Below, one piece after another: positions 48,083-59,698 of a DNA stretch of 64,000 bases (the stretch's first letter is position 1; each line of letters opens with the position of its first letter). Source of the DNA: Arthrobacter sp. StoSoilB19 (GTDB taxonomy: Bacteria; Actinomycetota; Actinomycetes; Actinomycetales; Micrococcaceae); the NCBI RefSeq assembly GCF_019977275.1, contig NZ_AP024650.1, forward strand, positions 2,976,001 to 3,040,000, in the 5' to 3' direction. Position numbers and translations under genes: made by a program. The notes below the pieces were generated by a model that saw only the letters and a program-made list of their open reading frames with translations, was not told the origin of the DNA and ran no database searches.

Positions 48083-49852
48083 TCAGGCTTTGAGGATCGC
48101 AGCGCTCCAGGGCGCCAGTTCCAGGGACCCGCCGTCCAGTGTGGTTCCGTTGTCCGTGGCCAGCAGCACGCTGCCGGCGGCCTCGTCCAGCCGGACCTTC
48201 GAGTCCCCGAAGTTCACCAGGACCTCGACGGATCCGCGCCGGAACCGCAGCCAGCCCGCGTCGTCGTCGAACTTAACTTCCGTCCCGCCGAAGCCAAGCC
48301 CCGCCAGTTCCGGATGCCCGCGGCGAAGCGCCGTCAGCGCCCGGTACAGCTCCAGGAGCCGCGCGTGGTCGCCAGAGGTGGCCTCGGCCCAGTCCAGCTT
48401 GGACCGGCGGAAGGTTTCCGGGTCCTGCGGGTCAGGCACGACGGCGGGATCCCACCCCATGCGCTCGAATTCCTTGATGCGCCCTTCCGCGGTGGCCTTC
48501 CCGAGCTCCGGTTCGGGATGGGAGGTGAAGAACTGCCATGGTGTGGTGGCGCCGTATTCCTCGCCCATGAACAGCATGGGGGTGAACGGGGAGGTCAGCG
48601 TGAGGACCGCGGCCACGGCGAGCTGCCCGTAGGACAGGGACTGCGAGAGCCTGTCCCCCGTGGCACGGTTGCCGATCTGGTCGTGGTTCTGGTTGCAGAC
48701 CACCAGTGCCGCGGGGTCCACCAGGGCGGCGTTGATGGGCCGGCCGTGGTGGCGTCCGCGGAAGCTGGAATAGCTGCCGTCGTGCAGGAACCCGTCCTTC
48801 AGCACCTTGGCCAGCACGGCCAGGGATTTGAAGTCGGAGTAGTAGCCGGTGGTCTCGCCGCTGACGCTGACATGCACGGCATGGTGGAAGTCGTCGCTCC
48901 ACTGCCCGGCCAGTCCGTACCCGTTGACGTCACGGGGGTAGAGCAGGCGCGGATTGTTGAGGTCCGATTCTGCGATGAGCGTCTTGGGCAGCCCGGTCCC
49001 GGCTGAAATCGCGTCGCCCAAAGCCCCCAGGTCCTCCAGGATGTGCACCGCGCGCTCGTCCCGCAGCGCGTGCACGGCATCGAGGCGGAGCCCGTCCACG
49101 TGGTAGTCGCGCAGCCAGAGAGCGGCGTTGTCCAGGATGTACTCGCGGACCACGTCCGAGCCCGGCCCGTCCAGGTTCACCGAGTCGCCCCAGGTGTTGG
49201 CGTCCCCCTGCTTCAGATAGGGGCCAAACGTGGGCAGATAGTTTCCGCTGGGGCCAAGGTGGTTGTAGACCACGTCCTGGATGACGCCCAGTCCGGCGGC
49301 ATGGGCGGCGTCAACGAAACGCTGGTACGCGGCCGGCCCGCCGTAGCCTTCGTGCACGGTGTACCACTGGACGCCGTCGTAGCCCCAGTTATGCGTGCCG
49401 TTGAATCCGTTGACCGGCAGCAGCTCCACGAAGTCGATGCCCAGGTCCACCAGGTAGCCCAGCTTCTCCGCGGCGGCGTCCAGGGTTCCTTCGGGGGTGA
49501 AGGTGCCCACGTGGAGTTCGTAGATGACGGAACCCTGCAGGTCCTTGCCGCGCCAGCCGGAATCCTGCCATGCATAGGCTGCGGGATCGTAGGTCCGGGA
49601 TTGCTCGTGCACGCCGGCGGGAAGCCGGCGGGACCTGGGATCCGGGACGGGGGTGGTGTCCCCGTCCAGCAGGTAGCCGTAGTCCACGTCGCCGTCCGCG
49701 GGCGCGTCGGGGGCCGTCCACCACCCCTCCGATCCCGGCGCCGTGTCCTTCTTTTGCATGGGATATTGCCGGCCATCGGCCAGCAAAACCACCGATGAAA
49801 CGTCCGGCGCCCACACATCGAAGCGCTCAGGTCCAACGTTGACCAGGGTCAT
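48083..49852 (-). CDS. treZ: Malto-oligosyltrehalose trehalohydrolase
   Basis: A 589-residue GH13 enzyme that releases trehalose from the maltooligosyl-trehalose made by TreY. The N-terminal domain is short and beta-rich, then [20 protein letters not shown] (nucleophile Asp), [10 protein letters not shown] (acid Glu) and [13 protein letters not shown] follow in order. The ATG at 49852 has AGAAGG upstream and overlaps the treY stop by 4 bp; the frame extends to 49996 but without support. Confidence 0.97.
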   Translation of the reverse strand: MTLVNVGPERFDVWAPDVSSVVLLADGRQYPMQKKDTAPGSEGWWTAPDAPADGDVDYGYLLDGDTTPVPDPRSRRLPAGVHEQSRTYDPAAYAWQDSGWRGKDLQGSVIYELHVGTFTPEGTLDAAAEKLGYLVDLGIDFVELLPVNGFNGTHNWGYDGVQWYTVHEGYGGPAAYQRFVDAAHAAGLGVIQDVVYNHLGPSGNYLPTFGPYLKQGDANTWGDSVNLDGPGSDVVREYILDNAALWLRDYHVDGLRLDAVHALRDERAVHILEDLGALGDAISAGTGLPKTLIAESDLNNPRLLYPRDVNGYGLAGQWSDDFHHAVHVSVSGETTGYYSDFKSLAVLAKVLKDGFLHDGSYSSFRGRHHGRPINAALVDPAALVVCNQNHDQIGNRATGDRLSQSLSYGQLAVAAVLTLTSPFTPMLFMGEEYGATTPWQFFTSHPEPELGKATAEGRIKEFERMGWDPAVVPDPQDPETFRRSKLDWAEATSGDHARLLELYRALTALRRGHPELAGLGFGGTEVKFDDDAGWLRFRRGSVEVLVNFGDSKVRLDEAAGSVLLATDNGTTLDGGSLELAPWSAAILKA

Positions 49853-52176
49853 GCCTTCTCTCCATCTTCGGGTACCAGCAGGGCCACCGGGTAGGTACCC
49901 AGCACTTCTGCCACCGAAACCGGGCCCGGCCCGTAGCTGGCTCCCGTAAGTTCGTCGCGCATGGCAGTGGAAAGGTCGACGGCGGTGTCCCGCCACCCGC
50001 CGCCGGCTTCCAGTCCGGCGGGGAGCCGGGTGGCAAGCGTGAGGGCGCCGGAGGAGGCATCGGTTCCGCGGGTGAATGCGAGCAGGTGCCCGGCAGCCGC
50101 GCCAGTGGCTGGGACTGGCGTGTAGCCCTGGAACAGCTCCGGCCGGTCCCGGCGCAGGCGGAGTGCCCGCGAGGTGACCAGGAGCTTGCTGGCCTCTGTG
50201 CCCTCGTCCGGCAAGGTGCCGGCGTCGAGCTTTGCCAACTCAGCCTGCCGGGCACCAAAGTCCACCGGCCGGCGGTTGTCCGGGTCCGTCAACGAACGTT
50301 CCCAGAACTCGCTGCCCTGGTACACGTCCGGCACGCCGGGCATGGTCAGCTGGACCAGCTTGGCGGAAACCGAGTTGGCGGCGGAGAAGGAGTCGATGCG
50401 GGCCACGAAGTCCGTCACCACGTTGGCAACCTTGGGGTCGTCGAAGACTGCGTCCACGGCGGCCTTCACCGCGGCCTCGAAGTCCCCATTGGGATTGGTC
50501 CAGGTGGTGGAGTTCCCGGCCTCCCGGGCCGCCTTCTCGGCGTATCCCTGAAGCCGTTCCCGGCTTGCCGGCCAGGCACCGATGATTGCCTGCCACAGCA
50601 GGTTTTCGTACGGGCCGTCCGGGATGGGCGCCAGGCCGCGAAGGCTCTCCAGCGTTTCCGCCCACTCCTGCGGCAGCTCGGCGATGACCGAGATCCGTGC
50701 CCGGGCATCCTCGCTGCGTTTGGTGTCGTGGGTGGACAGGGTGGTCATGGACAGCGGGAGGTCCTGCTGGCGCCGCTGCATCCGCTGGTGGAATTCCTCC
50801 GGGCCCACGGCGAACTCGGTGGGTTCAGCGCCCACCTCGGTCAGGGTTCCAAGGCGGGTGTAGCGGTAGAACGCCGTATCCTCCACGCCCTTGGCCATGA
50901 CCATGCCGGAGGTTTGCTGGAACCGGATGGCGATGGCGTTGGCCGGATCCAGCAGCAGCGGAAGGAGGGTTCCCACCGCCACTTCCAGGTCCGGCCGGTG
51001 GGCTGCCGCGGATTCGCATGCTTCCTTGAGGACATCGGCGCCCACGGGCAGGTACGAACGGTACACCGGGAAGGAGGCGATAATCTCCGCGATGGCGTCG
51101 CCTGCCTGGTCCAGGGCGAGGCCGTAGGACTCCGGGACCAGCCGGGCCAGCCGCAGCACTTCCGAGCGCAGGATGCCGTCGGCGATCATGCGCTTGGTGC
51201 CGCGGATCATTGCGGCATAGTCCGCGGGCTCTGAGGAGCCCCGCAGCCTGGCGTCCAGTGCGTCCAGTGCCTGCTGCCCCGCGGGGTCCACAAAGACCCG
51301 GTCCACGTCCGCCAGCGCGTCGTATCCGGTGGTGCCTTCGCACGCGAACTCCTGCGGCAGCACCTCGCCCGGTTCCAGGATCTTCTCCACCAGGACATAG
51401 GCGCCGCCGCTGAGGTCCTTCAGCCAGCGGAGATAGCCGGTGGGATCGGCGAGGCCGTCCGGGTGGTCCACGCGGAGCCCGTCCACCAGGCCCTCGGTGA
51501 ACCAGCGCCCCACCTCGGCATGCGCTTCCTGGAAGACCGAGGGTTCTTCGACGCGGATTCCGGCGAGCGTGGTGACCGCGAAGAAGCGCCGGTAGTTCAG
51601 CTCGGCGTCGGCGCGGCGCCAGTCCATCAGCTGGTAGTGCTGGCGGCTGTGCACGTCCTGCGGGGAATCACCGTCGCTGTATGTGCCTTCGGCCAGGGGG
51701 AACCGGTGATCGTAGTAGCGGAGTTCGCCGTCCTTGACCTCCAGCTTGTCCAGGTCGGCGTCGGAGCCCAGCATGGGGAGCCGGACCTTTCCGCCGCCCA
51801 GGTCCCAGTCGACGTCGAAAGCTTCCGCGTAGGGTGATTCGCGGCCCTCCTTGAGCAGGGACCACCACCACGGGTTCTGCGGAGGGGATGCCACGCCCAC
51901 GTGGTTGGGCACGATGTCCACCAGGACGCCCATGCCGTGCTCGCGCGCTGCCCTGGACAGGGCCAGCAGCCCTTCAGGGCCGCCGCGGTCCGGGTCCACG
52001 GCGGAGGGGTCGGTCACGTCATAGCCGTGGTCCGAACCTTTTTCCGCAGTGAGGATGGGCGACAGGTACACCCAGTCCACGCCGAGGTCCTTCAGGTACG
52101 GGACCTGGTTGGCGGCGTCGAACAGGGTGAAGCTGCTGCGGATCTGCAAACGGTAGGTGGAGACGGGTGTCCTCAT
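49849..52176 (-). CDS. treY: Malto-oligosyltrehalose synthase
   Basis: A 775-residue GH13 enzyme that converts the reducing-end alpha-1,4 bond of a glucan to the alpha-1,1 bond of trehalose. It starts [20 protein letters not shown] and has [27 protein letters not shown] and VLVEKIL in the expected order, plus the TreY-typical [12 protein letters not shown]. The start overlaps the end of glgX by 4 bp. The order glgX-treY-treZ is the standard route from glycogen to trehalose. Confidence 0.97.
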   Translation of the reverse strand: MRTPVSTYRLQIRSSFTLFDAANQVPYLKDLGVDWVYLSPILTAEKGSDHGYDVTDPSAVDPDRGGPEGLLALSRAAREHGMGVLVDIVPNHVGVASPPQNPWWWSLLKEGRESPYAEAFDVDWDLGGGKVRLPMLGSDADLDKLEVKDGELRYYDHRFPLAEGTYSDGDSPQDVHSRQHYQLMDWRRADAELNYRRFFAVTTLAGIRVEEPSVFQEAHAEVGRWFTEGLVDGLRVDHPDGLADPTGYLRWLKDLSGGAYVLVEKILEPGEVLPQEFACEGTTGYDALADVDRVFVDPAGQQALDALDARLRGSSEPADYAAMIRGTKRMIADGILRSEVLRLARLVPESYGLALDQAGDAIAEIIASFPVYRSYLPVGADVLKEACESAAAHRPDLEVAVGTLLPLLLDPANAIAIRFQQTSGMVMAKGVEDTAFYRYTRLGTLTEVGAEPTEFAVGPEEFHQRMQRRQQDLPLSMTTLSTHDTKRSEDARARISVIAELPQEWAETLESLRGLAPIPDGPYENLLWQAIIGAWPASRERLQGYAEKAAREAGNSTTWTNPNGDFEAAVKAAVDAVFDDPKVANVVTDFVARIDSFSAANSVSAKLVQLTMPGVPDVYQGSEFWERSLTDPDNRRPVDFGARQAELAKLDAGTLPDEGTEASKLLVTSRALRLRRDRPELFQGYTPVPATGAAAGHLLAFTRGTDASSGALTLATRLPAGLEAGGGWRDTAVDLSTAMRDELTGASYGPGPVSVAEVLGTYPVALLVPEDGEKA

Positions 52177-54485
52177 GCCTCGGTTGCCTTCGCAGCCTTG
52201 GTCTCCTCCGCCTTCGCAGCCTTGGCGTCCTCGGCTTTGGCTGCCTTGGTTTCCTCGGCCTTTGCCTCGCTCGCTTCCGCGGCCTTGGTCTGGGCCTCCA
52301 CCATCTCCTCCTGGGCTTCCTCGTGCTCTACCCTGGACGCCAGTGAAGCGGCAGCGGACGTGTCCACTTCAGCTTCCGGGCCGGAGTAGGCGCGCAGCAC
52401 CACCATGGACTTCGCGTCCAGGGTCAGCGTTGCCTTCGCCTTGAGCGGTTCATACGCGTCAGCCTGGGCCGCGGTGTCAATCAGGACCTCCCAGTACTGT
52501 GAGTACTCCTCGTTGGGAAGGCAGAAGTCCACGGCATCGTCGTGGGCGTTGAAGGCCATGATGAAGCTGTCGTCCGTGATGCGCCGGCCGCGTGAATCCT
52601 GTTCCTGGATGCCGTCGCCGTTGTAGAACACGCCGATGGTGCGGCCGAAGCCGCTCCCCCAGTCCTCCGGCAGCATTTCGGTGCCGTCCGTCTTGAGCCA
52701 GACGATGTCCGGCAGCTTTTCGCCTTCGCCGCGGCGCACCGGCCGGCCGTCGAAGAAGCGGCTGCGGCGGAACGTCGGGTGGTCGTGGCGGAGCTTGTTC
52801 ACGAAGGCGGTGAACTCCACCAGCGGCTGGTCCATGGCTTCCCAGTGGATCCAGCTGAGCTCGGAGTCCTGGCAGTAGGTGTTGTTGTTGCCCTGCTGGG
52901 TGCGGCCCAGCTCGTCGCCGTGCAGCAGCATGGGCACACCCTGGGAGAGCAGCAGCGTGGCGATGAAGTTCCGCTGCTGGCGGGCGCGCAGGGTAAGGAC
53001 CTTGTCGTCGTCGGTGTCGCCTTCAACGCCGCAGTTCCAGGAGCGGTTGTGCGATTCGCCGTCGTTGTTGCCCTCGCCGTTGGCCTCGTTGTGCTTCTCG
53101 TTGTAGGAGACCAGGTCCCGCATGGTGAAACCGTCGTGGGCGGTGACGAAGTTGATTGAGGCCACCGGACGGCGGGCGGAGCTTTCATAGAGGTCGGCGG
53201 AGCCGGTTAGCCGGGAGGCGAACTCGCCAAGCGTGGAGGGCTCGCCGCGCCAGAAGTCGCGGACGGTGTCGCGGTACTTGCCGTTCCATTCGGTCCACTG
53301 CGGCGGGAAGTTGCCCACCTGGTAGCCGCCCGGGCCCACGTCCCACGGCTCGGCGATCAGCTTCACCTGGGAAACTACCGGGTCCTGCTGGATGAGTTCG
53401 AAGAAGGTGGAGAGCTTGTCCACGTCGTAGAACTCACGGGCCAGGGTGGAGGCAAGGTCGAAGCGGAAGCCGTCCACGTGCATCTCCGTGACCCAGTAGC
53501 GCAGGGAGTCCATGAGCAGCTGCAGCGAGTGCGGGTGTCGGACGTTCAGGGAGTTGCCGGTGCCGGTGTAGTCCATGTAGTGCTTGAGGTCGTTGTCCAC
53601 CAGGCGGTAGTAGGCCTGGTTGTCGATGCCCTTGAAGGACAGCGTGGGGCCCAGGTGGTTGCCTTCGGCAGTGTGGTTGTAAACGACGTCGAGGATCACT
53701 TCGATGCCGGCGCGGTGCAGGTCGCGGACCATGGCCTTGAATTCCTGGACCTGGTGCCCCACGTCGCCGGTGGCGCTGTAGGTGTTCTGCGGGGCGAAGA
53801 AGCCGATGGTGTTGTAGCCCCAGTAGTTGCTGAGCCCCTTTTCCACCAGGGTGCCGTCGTTGACGAACTGGTGGACGGGCATGAGTTCGATGGCCGTGAC
53901 CCCGAGCTTCTTCATGTGCTCAATGACCGCAGGGTGGGCCACACCGGCGTAGGTGCCGCGCTGTTCGTCCGGGATTTCCGGGTGGAGCTCGGTGAGGCCC
54001 TTGACGTGGGCTTCGTAGATCACCGACTCGTGGTACGGGATCCGCAGCTGGCGGTCGCCGTCCCATTCGAAGAAGGGGTTGATGACCACGCCGTGCATGG
54101 TGTGCGGGGCGGAATCGGCGTCGTTGCGGGAGTCGGGGTCGCCGAATTCGTAGGAGAAGAGGGCCGGGTCCCAGTCGATCTGGCCCTGGATGGCCTTGGC
54201 GTAGGGATCCATCAGCAGCTTGTTCGGGTTGAAGCGGTTGCCGCTGGCGGGGTCGTAGGGACCGTGCACGCGGTAGCCGTACTTCTGGCCGGGCTGGATG
54301 TGCGGCAGGTAGCAGTGCCACACATAGCCGTCCACCTCGGTCAGTTCGATGCGCGTTTCGGTCAGGTCATCAGCCAGGAGGCAGAGTTCGACCCGCTCGG
54401 CCCGTTCGCTGAACAGGGCGAAATTGGTGCCGGTGCCATCAAAGGTCGCTCCCAGCGGATAGGCAGTTCCAGGCCAGACTTCCAT
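52173..54485 (-). CDS. glgX: Glycogen debranching enzyme GlgX
   Basis: A 770-residue GH13 isoamylase that removes alpha-1,6 branches from glycogen, giving linear chains for TreY. It has a CBM48-like N-terminus ([18 protein letters not shown]), the first catalytic-domain motif [10 protein letters not shown], nucleophile region [10 protein letters not shown], acid Glu in LIAEPWDVG, and FVTAHDGFT. The last ~55 residues are an Ala/Lys/Glu-rich tail with repeated AAKAE and ETKAAKA units, which GlgX enzymes normally lack. ATG 54485 with AGGAG upstream is preferred over the in-frame 54521. Confidence 0.96.
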   Translation of the reverse strand: MEVWPGTAYPLGATFDGTGTNFALFSERAERVELCLLADDLTETRIELTEVDGYVWHCYLPHIQPGQKYGYRVHGPYDPASGNRFNPNKLLMDPYAKAIQGQIDWDPALFSYEFGDPDSRNDADSAPHTMHGVVINPFFEWDGDRQLRIPYHESVIYEAHVKGLTELHPEIPDEQRGTYAGVAHPAVIEHMKKLGVTAIELMPVHQFVNDGTLVEKGLSNYWGYNTIGFFAPQNTYSATGDVGHQVQEFKAMVRDLHRAGIEVILDVVYNHTAEGNHLGPTLSFKGIDNQAYYRLVDNDLKHYMDYTGTGNSLNVRHPHSLQLLMDSLRYWVTEMHVDGFRFDLASTLAREFYDVDKLSTFFELIQQDPVVSQVKLIAEPWDVGPGGYQVGNFPPQWTEWNGKYRDTVRDFWRGEPSTLGEFASRLTGSADLYESSARRPVASINFVTAHDGFTMRDLVSYNEKHNEANGEGNNDGESHNRSWNCGVEGDTDDDKVLTLRARQQRNFIATLLLSQGVPMLLHGDELGRTQQGNNNTYCQDSELSWIHWEAMDQPLVEFTAFVNKLRHDHPTFRRSRFFDGRPVRRGEGEKLPDIVWLKTDGTEMLPEDWGSGFGRTIGVFYNGDGIQEQDSRGRRITDDSFIMAFNAHDDAVDFCLPNEEYSQYWEVLIDTAAQADAYEPLKAKATLTLDAKSMVVLRAYSGPEAEVDTSAAASLASRVEHEEAQEEMVEAQTKAAEASEAKAEETKAAKAEDAKAAKAEETKAAKATEA

Positions 54486-54553
54486 CGTGCTCCTCATTTT
54501 GTGGTCAGCAGCAGAGGGCATCGGAACGCCCCGCTGCTGGTGCGAACTAATGC

Positions 54554-56137
54554 CTACCGTAGTGGTTGGCTGTGACTATTACGTTTCCAGGCTCCATATT
54601 TACTAAGCATGCTGACTTTACCCCAAATTTCGGGTATGGCATTCGCGACGCCGCCTGCCGTGATCGGACCACCTGTCACCGCCTCCGACGCCGCCAGCCC
54701 TGCCCGCCCGTGCAGCGCGGCGCCCAGTGCGGCAATGGCGGCCCACCGCCCCTCCGCCGCTATGCCCACCTCACTGAAGCGGCCGACGTCGGGCCCCGCC
54801 TGGGCGAGCAGCGCACCAATGACCCCGGCCAGGACGTCCCCACTGCCTGCAGTGGCGAGCCAGGGCGTACCGTCCGCCTGGCTGAAGGTCTCTCCCCAGG
54901 GTGCCGCCACGAGTGTGGTGGCGCCTTTGAGCAGGACGGTGGCTCCCGTACGGTTGGCGGCCTGGCGTACGGCGGCGAGGGTTCCGGCTTCCACGGCTTC
55001 CCGGTCCTCCCCACCGCCCAGGCGTTGGAACAGCGACGCCAGCTCGCCGGCGTGCGGGGTCAGCACCATGTGCGGGGCGAGCATGGCCGGCAACGCGGGC
55101 AGCGCGCCGGCGTCGGCAACGACGGGAAGTCCGGACGCGATGGCATCGCGGGCACGCGTCAACTGGTCATGGTCCTGCGGGCCCATGCCCGAGCCCACCA
55201 GCCATGCCTGCACCCGGTTGTCGGCCACGCTCCCGGTGCTGCACACCACCTCAGGGCAGGACTGCCGGACGAGGTCGGCCACGGCCGGCGGACCGAGGTA
55301 CCGCACCATGCCGACTCCTGCGGCCAGGGCGCCCCGGCACGCCAGGACTGCGGCGCCGGGATAGTCTTCGGATCCGGCCACCACTCCCAGCACTCCGCGG
55401 GAGTACTTTTGGGCCCGCCGTGCAGGACGGGGCAGGAGGTGGGCCAGTTCGGCATCCTCCAGCCGGCGAAGGGACGGCTGCGGCAGGTGCTCCTCGATCC
55501 CGATCGGCACCACCAGGACGCGTCCAGCATGGTCCGCGCCCGGGTCCGCCAGCAGGCCGGCCTTCGCTCCCCCGAACGTCACGGTCAGGTCAGCGGAAAG
55601 GACCGGCCCGGCTGCCTCGCCGGTATCGGCGTCCACGCCGCTCGGGAGGTCGCAGGCCACCACCAAACCGCTCCTGATGCCGTCACTGACAGCCTGGACC
55701 AGGTCTGCAGCGCTGCCCCGCAGCCCGCCTTTCGCTCCGGTCCCCAGCACGGCGTCAATGACGACGTCGGCCGCGGCAGCTTCCGCCGCCAGTCCCGGGA
55801 TTGCAGATTCAGTGAGCCGGTGCACCCGGCCGCCGGCGCGCTCGAATGCCGCAAGGCCAGCCGGATGGGCGGAATCGCCGGTGAGTACCGCCGTCGTGCG
55901 CATTCCGCGGGCGGCAAGGAAGGCGGCTGCGAACAGGCCATCGCCACCGTTGTTGCCCTTGCCGGCCAGCACCACCACGCGGGCACCGCTCAGGCGGCGG
56001 CCCCGGGACTTGAGTTCCTGGACGACGGCGCCGGCCAGGCCGTGTGCGGCGCGCTGCATGAGCACGTCCCCCAGGCCGGTGGCCAGGAGGGGTTGCTCGG
56101 CGGCCCGGACCTGCGTTCCGGTGTAGGCGTTGATCAT
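54554..56137 (-). CDS. nnrDE: Bifunctional NAD(P)H-hydrate repair enzyme (epimerase and dehydratase)
   Basis: A 527-residue fusion that repairs hydrated NAD(P)H. The N-terminal epimerase (about residues 1-215) has VVVLAGKGNNGGDGLFAA. The C-terminal ADP/ATP-dependent dehydratase (about 235-505) has TPHAGELASL and the nucleotide-site motif GSGDVLAGVIGALL. It lies 15 bp after acpS, likely cotranscribed, an order seen in many bacteria. Confidence 0.96.
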   Translation of the reverse strand: MINAYTGTQVRAAEQPLLATGLGDVLMQRAAHGLAGAVVQELKSRGRRLSGARVVVLAGKGNNGGDGLFAAAFLAARGMRTTAVLTGDSAHPAGLAAFERAGGRVHRLTESAIPGLAAEAAAADVVIDAVLGTGAKGGLRGSAADLVQAVSDGIRSGLVVACDLPSGVDADTGEAAGPVLSADLTVTFGGAKAGLLADPGADHAGRVLVVPIGIEEHLPQPSLRRLEDAELAHLLPRPARRAQKYSRGVLGVVAGSEDYPGAAVLACRGALAAGVGMVRYLGPPAVADLVRQSCPEVVCSTGSVADNRVQAWLVGSGMGPQDHDQLTRARDAIASGLPVVADAGALPALPAMLAPHMVLTPHAGELASLFQRLGGGEDREAVEAGTLAAVRQAANRTGATVLLKGATTLVAAPWGETFSQADGTPWLATAGSGDVLAGVIGALLAQAGPDVGRFSEVGIAAEGRWAAIAALGAALHGRAGLAASEAVTGGPITAGGVANAIPEIWGKVSMLSKYGAWKRNSHSQPLR

Positions 56138-56152
56138 GCGGCGGCTGCCTGG

Positions 56153-56500
56153 TCAGCCTTCGGCCAGGACCGTTGCGGTGGCGATGCCGCCGTCGTGGCT
56201 GATGGACAGGTGCCAGCGCTTGACGCCTTTGGCCTCGGCAACCGCAAGGACGGTCCCCTTGACCTGGACGGTGGGTCCGTTGTGGTCAAGGCCGATCCAG
56301 CAGTCCTGCCAGTTCATGCCGGCGGGCGCACCGAGGACCTTGGCCACGGCTTCCTTCGCGGCGAACCTGGCTGCCAGGGAGCGGGTGTTCAGTTCCCGTT
56401 CCGCCGGCACGAACAGCCGGTCCCTCAGGCCCGGCGTCCGTTCCAGCTGGCGGCCGAACCGCTCGATGTCTACTACGTCTACCCCGATGCCAACGATCAT
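56153..56500 (-). CDS. acpS: Holo-[acyl-carrier-protein] synthase
   Basis: A 115-residue phosphopantetheinyl transferase that converts apo-ACP to holo-ACP using CoA. The family start [15 protein letters not shown] contains the Mg-binding Asp, and the second motif [13 protein letters not shown] has the catalytic Glu/Lys. The ATG at 56500 is chosen over that at 56509 because TAGAAT (56513-56508) lies 7 nt upstream and overlaps the other candidate, so the mRNA is likely leaderless. Confidence 0.95.
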   Translation of the reverse strand: MIVGIGVDVVDIERFGRQLERTPGLRDRLFVPAERELNTRSLAARFAAKEAVAKVLGAPAGMNWQDCWIGLDHNGPTVQVKGTVLAVAEAKGVKRWHLSISHDGGIATATVLAEG

Positions 56501-56621
56501 GGGCTTCATTCTACGGGGGCGCGCCTGGCCGGAAGCGGGTGCAGGGTGCGGTTTGACCCCGGAAATTGCGGTTGTCCGCCATCAGCGCAAACACCTGGTT
56601 TTGGCACGGCAGGGTTAAGGG

Positions 56622-56668
56622 TGAAAGCCCCGGGCCCACTGACTGGTTCAGTGGGCCCGGGGCTTTCA
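56622..56668 (-). terminator. Strong terminator after glmS
   Basis: Perfect 21-bp arms (56622-56642 and 56648-56668) with a 5-nt loop lie 20 bp beyond the glmS stop. Confidence 0.9.
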
Positions 56669-56687
56669 GCTGTTCATTGGCTGGCTG

Positions 56688-58580
56688 TTACTCGACGGTG
56701 ACGCTCTTGGCGAGGTTGCGGGGCTGGTCCACGTCGTAGCCCTTGGCTGCCGCGAGTTCCGCGGCGAAGATCTGCAGCGGGACGGTGGTCAGCAGGGGCA
56801 TGAGCAGGGTGGGGGTTTCGGGGACGTAGAAGACGTACTCGGCGTAGGCCTTGACGGCTTCGTCGCCTTCCTCGGCGATGACCAGGGTGCGGGCGCCGCG
56901 GGCGCGGACTTCCTGGATGTTGGAGACCACCTTGGCGTGCAGCGAGTCGCGGCCACGCGGGGACGGGACCACCACGAACACCGGCTGGCCTTCATCGATC
57001 AGGGCGATGGGGCCGTGCTTGAGCTCCCCGGCCGCGAAGCCCTCCGCGTGGATGTACGCGATTTCCTTGAGCTTCAGCGCGCCCTCAAGGGCCACCGGGT
57101 AGCCCACGTGGCGGCCCAGGAACAGCACGGACTTCTCCTGCGCCATGCTGCGGGCCAGTTCGCGCAGCGGCCCGGCGTTGTCCAGGATGGTCTGGATCTT
57201 CGCGGGGATCTTGTTCAGGTCCGCGAGGACGTCCTTGATCTGGCCGGAGAAGATGTTGCCGCGCAGCTGGGCGAGGTACAAGCCCAGCAGGTAGGCGGCG
57301 GTGATCTGCGCCAGGAACGCCTTGGTGGACGCCACCGCGATTTCCGGGCCGGCGTGCGTGTACAGCACGGCGTCGGATTCACGCGGGATGGTGGAGCCGT
57401 TGGTGTTGCAGATGGAGATGGTCTTGGCGCCCTGTTCGCGGGCGTACCGGACGGCCATCAGCGTGTCCATGGTCTCGCCGGACTGGCTGATGGAGACCAC
57501 CAGGGTGTTCTGGTCCAGGATCGGGTCCCGGTAGCGGAACTCGTGTGCCAGCTCCACTTCCGTGGGGATCCGGCACCAGTTCTCGATGGCGTACTTGGCC
57601 ACCATGCCCGCGTAAGCGGCGGTGCCACAGGCCAGCACGATGATCTTGTTGACCTGCTTCAGCAGTTCCGGATCAATCCGCAGCTCGTCCAGGGTCAGCT
57701 TGCCCTTGATGTCCGAACGACCCAGCAGGGTCTGCGCCACGGCGTCGGGCTGGTCATGGATTTCCTTCTCCATGAAGGAGGAGAAGCCGCCCTTTTCCGC
57801 GGAGGCCGGGTCCCAGTCCACGTGGTATTCCTTGCCCTGGGCCGGGTTGCCGTAGAAATCGGTGATCTCCACCGTGTCCGCAGTGATGGTCACGATCTGG
57901 TCCTGGCCCAGCTCCACCGCGCGGCGGGTGTAGTCGATGAACCCGGACACGTCCGAGCCCAGGAAGTTCTCCCCCTCGCCCAGGCCCACCACCAGCGGTG
58001 AGTTGCGGCGGGCGGCCACGACGACGTCGGGCTGGTCCGCGTGCACGGCCAGCAGGGTGAAGGCGCCCTCCAGGCGCTGGCAGGCCAGCTCCATGGCGCG
58101 GGTCAGGCCACCGTTCGCGGTGTCCCCGCCCAGCTTGTTCCTCAGGATGTCGGCCAGCAGCGCGGCAGCTACCTCGGTGTCCGTCTCGGACAGGAACGTG
58201 ACGCCCTTTTCCAGCAGCTCGAGCTTGAGCTCGGCGAAGTTTTCGATGATGCCGTTGTGGATCACGGCCAGCTTGCCGCCGTCCGCCAGGTGCGGGTGCG
58301 CGTTGCGGTCCGTGGGGCCGCCGTGCGTGGCCCAGCGGGTGTGTCCGATCCCGGTCACCGTCTCAGGCAACGGGCGGGCCTCCAGCTCAGCAATCAGGTT
58401 GCTCAGCTTCCCGGACTTCTTACGCGACTCAATGGCGCCCTCGGACACCACTGCCACTCCGGCAGAGTCATAACCGCGGTACTCCAGGCGGCGCAGTCCC
58501 TCAAGGACCACATCCAGGGCACTGTGACCGTTAATTGCACCGTCAACCGGACGGCCTACGTATCCCACGATTCCACACAT
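56688..58580 (-). CDS. glmS: Glutamine-fructose-6-phosphate aminotransferase (isomerising)
   Basis: Makes glucosamine 6-phosphate from fructose 6-phosphate and glutamine, the first step to UDP-GlcNAc for cell wall and mycothiol. It has an N-terminal Ntn-type glutaminase with catalytic Cys right after the start Met ([10 protein letters not shown]) and two C-terminal SIS domains ([28 protein letters not shown]). The start must be the ATG at 58580, since the Cys has to become the N-terminus; a GTG two codons upstream is rejected. TAGTCT (58593-58588) 7 nt upstream indicates a leaderless mRNA and leaves no room for a glmS ribozyme. Confidence 0.98.
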   Translation of the reverse strand: MCGIVGYVGRPVDGAINGHSALDVVLEGLRRLEYRGYDSAGVAVVSEGAIESRKKSGKLSNLIAELEARPLPETVTGIGHTRWATHGGPTDRNAHPHLADGGKLAVIHNGIIENFAELKLELLEKGVTFLSETDTEVAAALLADILRNKLGGDTANGGLTRAMELACQRLEGAFTLLAVHADQPDVVVAARRNSPLVVGLGEGENFLGSDVSGFIDYTRRAVELGQDQIVTITADTVEITDFYGNPAQGKEYHVDWDPASAEKGGFSSFMEKEIHDQPDAVAQTLLGRSDIKGKLTLDELRIDPELLKQVNKIIVLACGTAAYAGMVAKYAIENWCRIPTEVELAHEFRYRDPILDQNTLVVSISQSGETMDTLMAVRYAREQGAKTISICNTNGSTIPRESDAVLYTHAGPEIAVASTKAFLAQITAAYLLGLYLAQLRGNIFSGQIKDVLADLNKIPAKIQTILDNAGPLRELARSMAQEKSVLFLGRHVGYPVALEGALKLKEIAYIHAEGFAAGELKHGPIALIDEGQPVFVVVPSPRGRDSLHAKVVSNIQEVRARGARTLVIAEEGDEAVKAYAEYVFYVPETPTLLMPLLTTVPLQIFAAELAAAKGYDVDQPRNLAKSVTVE

Positions 58581-58727
58581 AGGCACAAGACTATCGGCAG
58601 CGTGCCTGTTGCTCTAAACCGGCGGCCCACCCGGCGGGGCGTTTACGGGGGCCTGCGTGACGGGCTCCGCCGCGCTGAGCAGGGCGCTCATTTCGTGATG
58701 GGCCGGGCGCGGGGCAGAATCTTTAGC

Positions 58728-59693
58728 GTGACTTCGCAACGCAATGAAGCGAACGGGGAGGGTGCCTCGCCGTTCGTGGAGCTGGACCGGCAAACCTGGT
58801 CCCGGCTCGCAGCCCAGATGGAACAGCCCCTTAATGAAGAGGATGTGCTGCGCCTTCGCGGGCTCGGTGACCCCCTGGACATCAATGAAGTCAGGGATGT
58901 CTACCTGCCGCTGTCACGGCTGCTGCACCTGTACGTTGAGGCGGCGGGGCAGCTGCACGCGGCCACTACCACGTTCCTGGGCGAGCAGACCCAGCGCACC
59001 CCGTTCGTGATCGGCGTGGCCGGTTCGGTTGCCGTGGGCAAGTCCACCATCGCCCGCGTGCTGCGTGAGATGCTCCGCCGCTGGCCGGGCACCCCCAACG
59101 TGGAGCTCATCACCACCGATGGCTTCCTCTACCCCCTGGCCGAACTCAAGCGCCGGCAGCTGCTGGACCGGAAGGGCTTCCCCGAGTCCTACGACCGGCG
59201 GGCGCTGCTGCGCTTCGTGAGCGAGATCAAGGGCGGCGCCGAGGAAGTGCGCGCGCCCTGGTACTCCCACGTCACGTACGACATCGTGCCCGGCAAGGAA
59301 GTGGTGGTCCGCCGCCCGGACGTGCTCATCGTGGAGGGCCTGAACGTCCTGGCTCCGGCACGGCCCCGGCATGACGGCCGCCAGGGGCTGGCACTGAGCG
59401 ACTTCTTTGACTTCTCCATCTACGTCGATGCCAAGACCTCCTACATCGAGGAGTGGTACGTGGACCGGTTCCGGAAGCTGCGCAGCACCGCGTTCGCACA
59501 GCCGGAGTCCTACTTCCACCGCTACGCCACGCTGTCCGACGAGGAAGCCGAAACCACGGCACGCGACATCTGGAAGCGGATCAACGAGCCCAACCTGGAG
59601 GAGAATGTCCTTCCCACGCGGGGGCGGGCGCAGCTGGTGCTGACCAAAGAAGCGGACCACTCCATTCGCCGCATGCTCCTCCGGAAGGTGTAG
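58728..59693 (+). CDS. coaA: Pantothenate kinase (type I)
   Basis: A 321-residue kinase catalysing the first step of coenzyme A synthesis. P-loop [12 protein letters not shown] is near residue 96, followed by [10 protein letters not shown] and [12 protein letters not shown]. The frame is open well upstream into glmS territory, but the GTG at 58728 is preferred: cAGAAT lies 7 nt before it, one base from the local leaderless pattern. Divergent from glmS. Confidence 0.96.
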   Translation: MTSQRNEANGEGASPFVELDRQTWSRLAAQMEQPLNEEDVLRLRGLGDPLDINEVRDVYLPLSRLLHLYVEAAGQLHAATTTFLGEQTQRTPFVIGVAGSVAVGKSTIARVLREMLRRWPGTPNVELITTDGFLYPLAELKRRQLLDRKGFPESYDRRALLRFVSEIKGGAEEVRAPWYSHVTYDIVPGKEVVVRRPDVLIVEGLNVLAPARPRHDGRQGLALSDFFDFSIYVDAKTSYIEEWYVDRFRKLRSTAFAQPESYFHRYATLSDEEAETTARDIWKRINEPNLEENVLPTRGRAQLVLTKEADHSIRRMLLRKV

Positions 59694-59698
59694 CACAG

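Noticed and set aside
58581..58727. Possible glmS ribozyme upstream of glmS
   Set aside because: A TAGTCT -10 box 7 nt from the start codon implies no 5' leader, and no ribozyme-like core is visible in the glmS-coaA gap.
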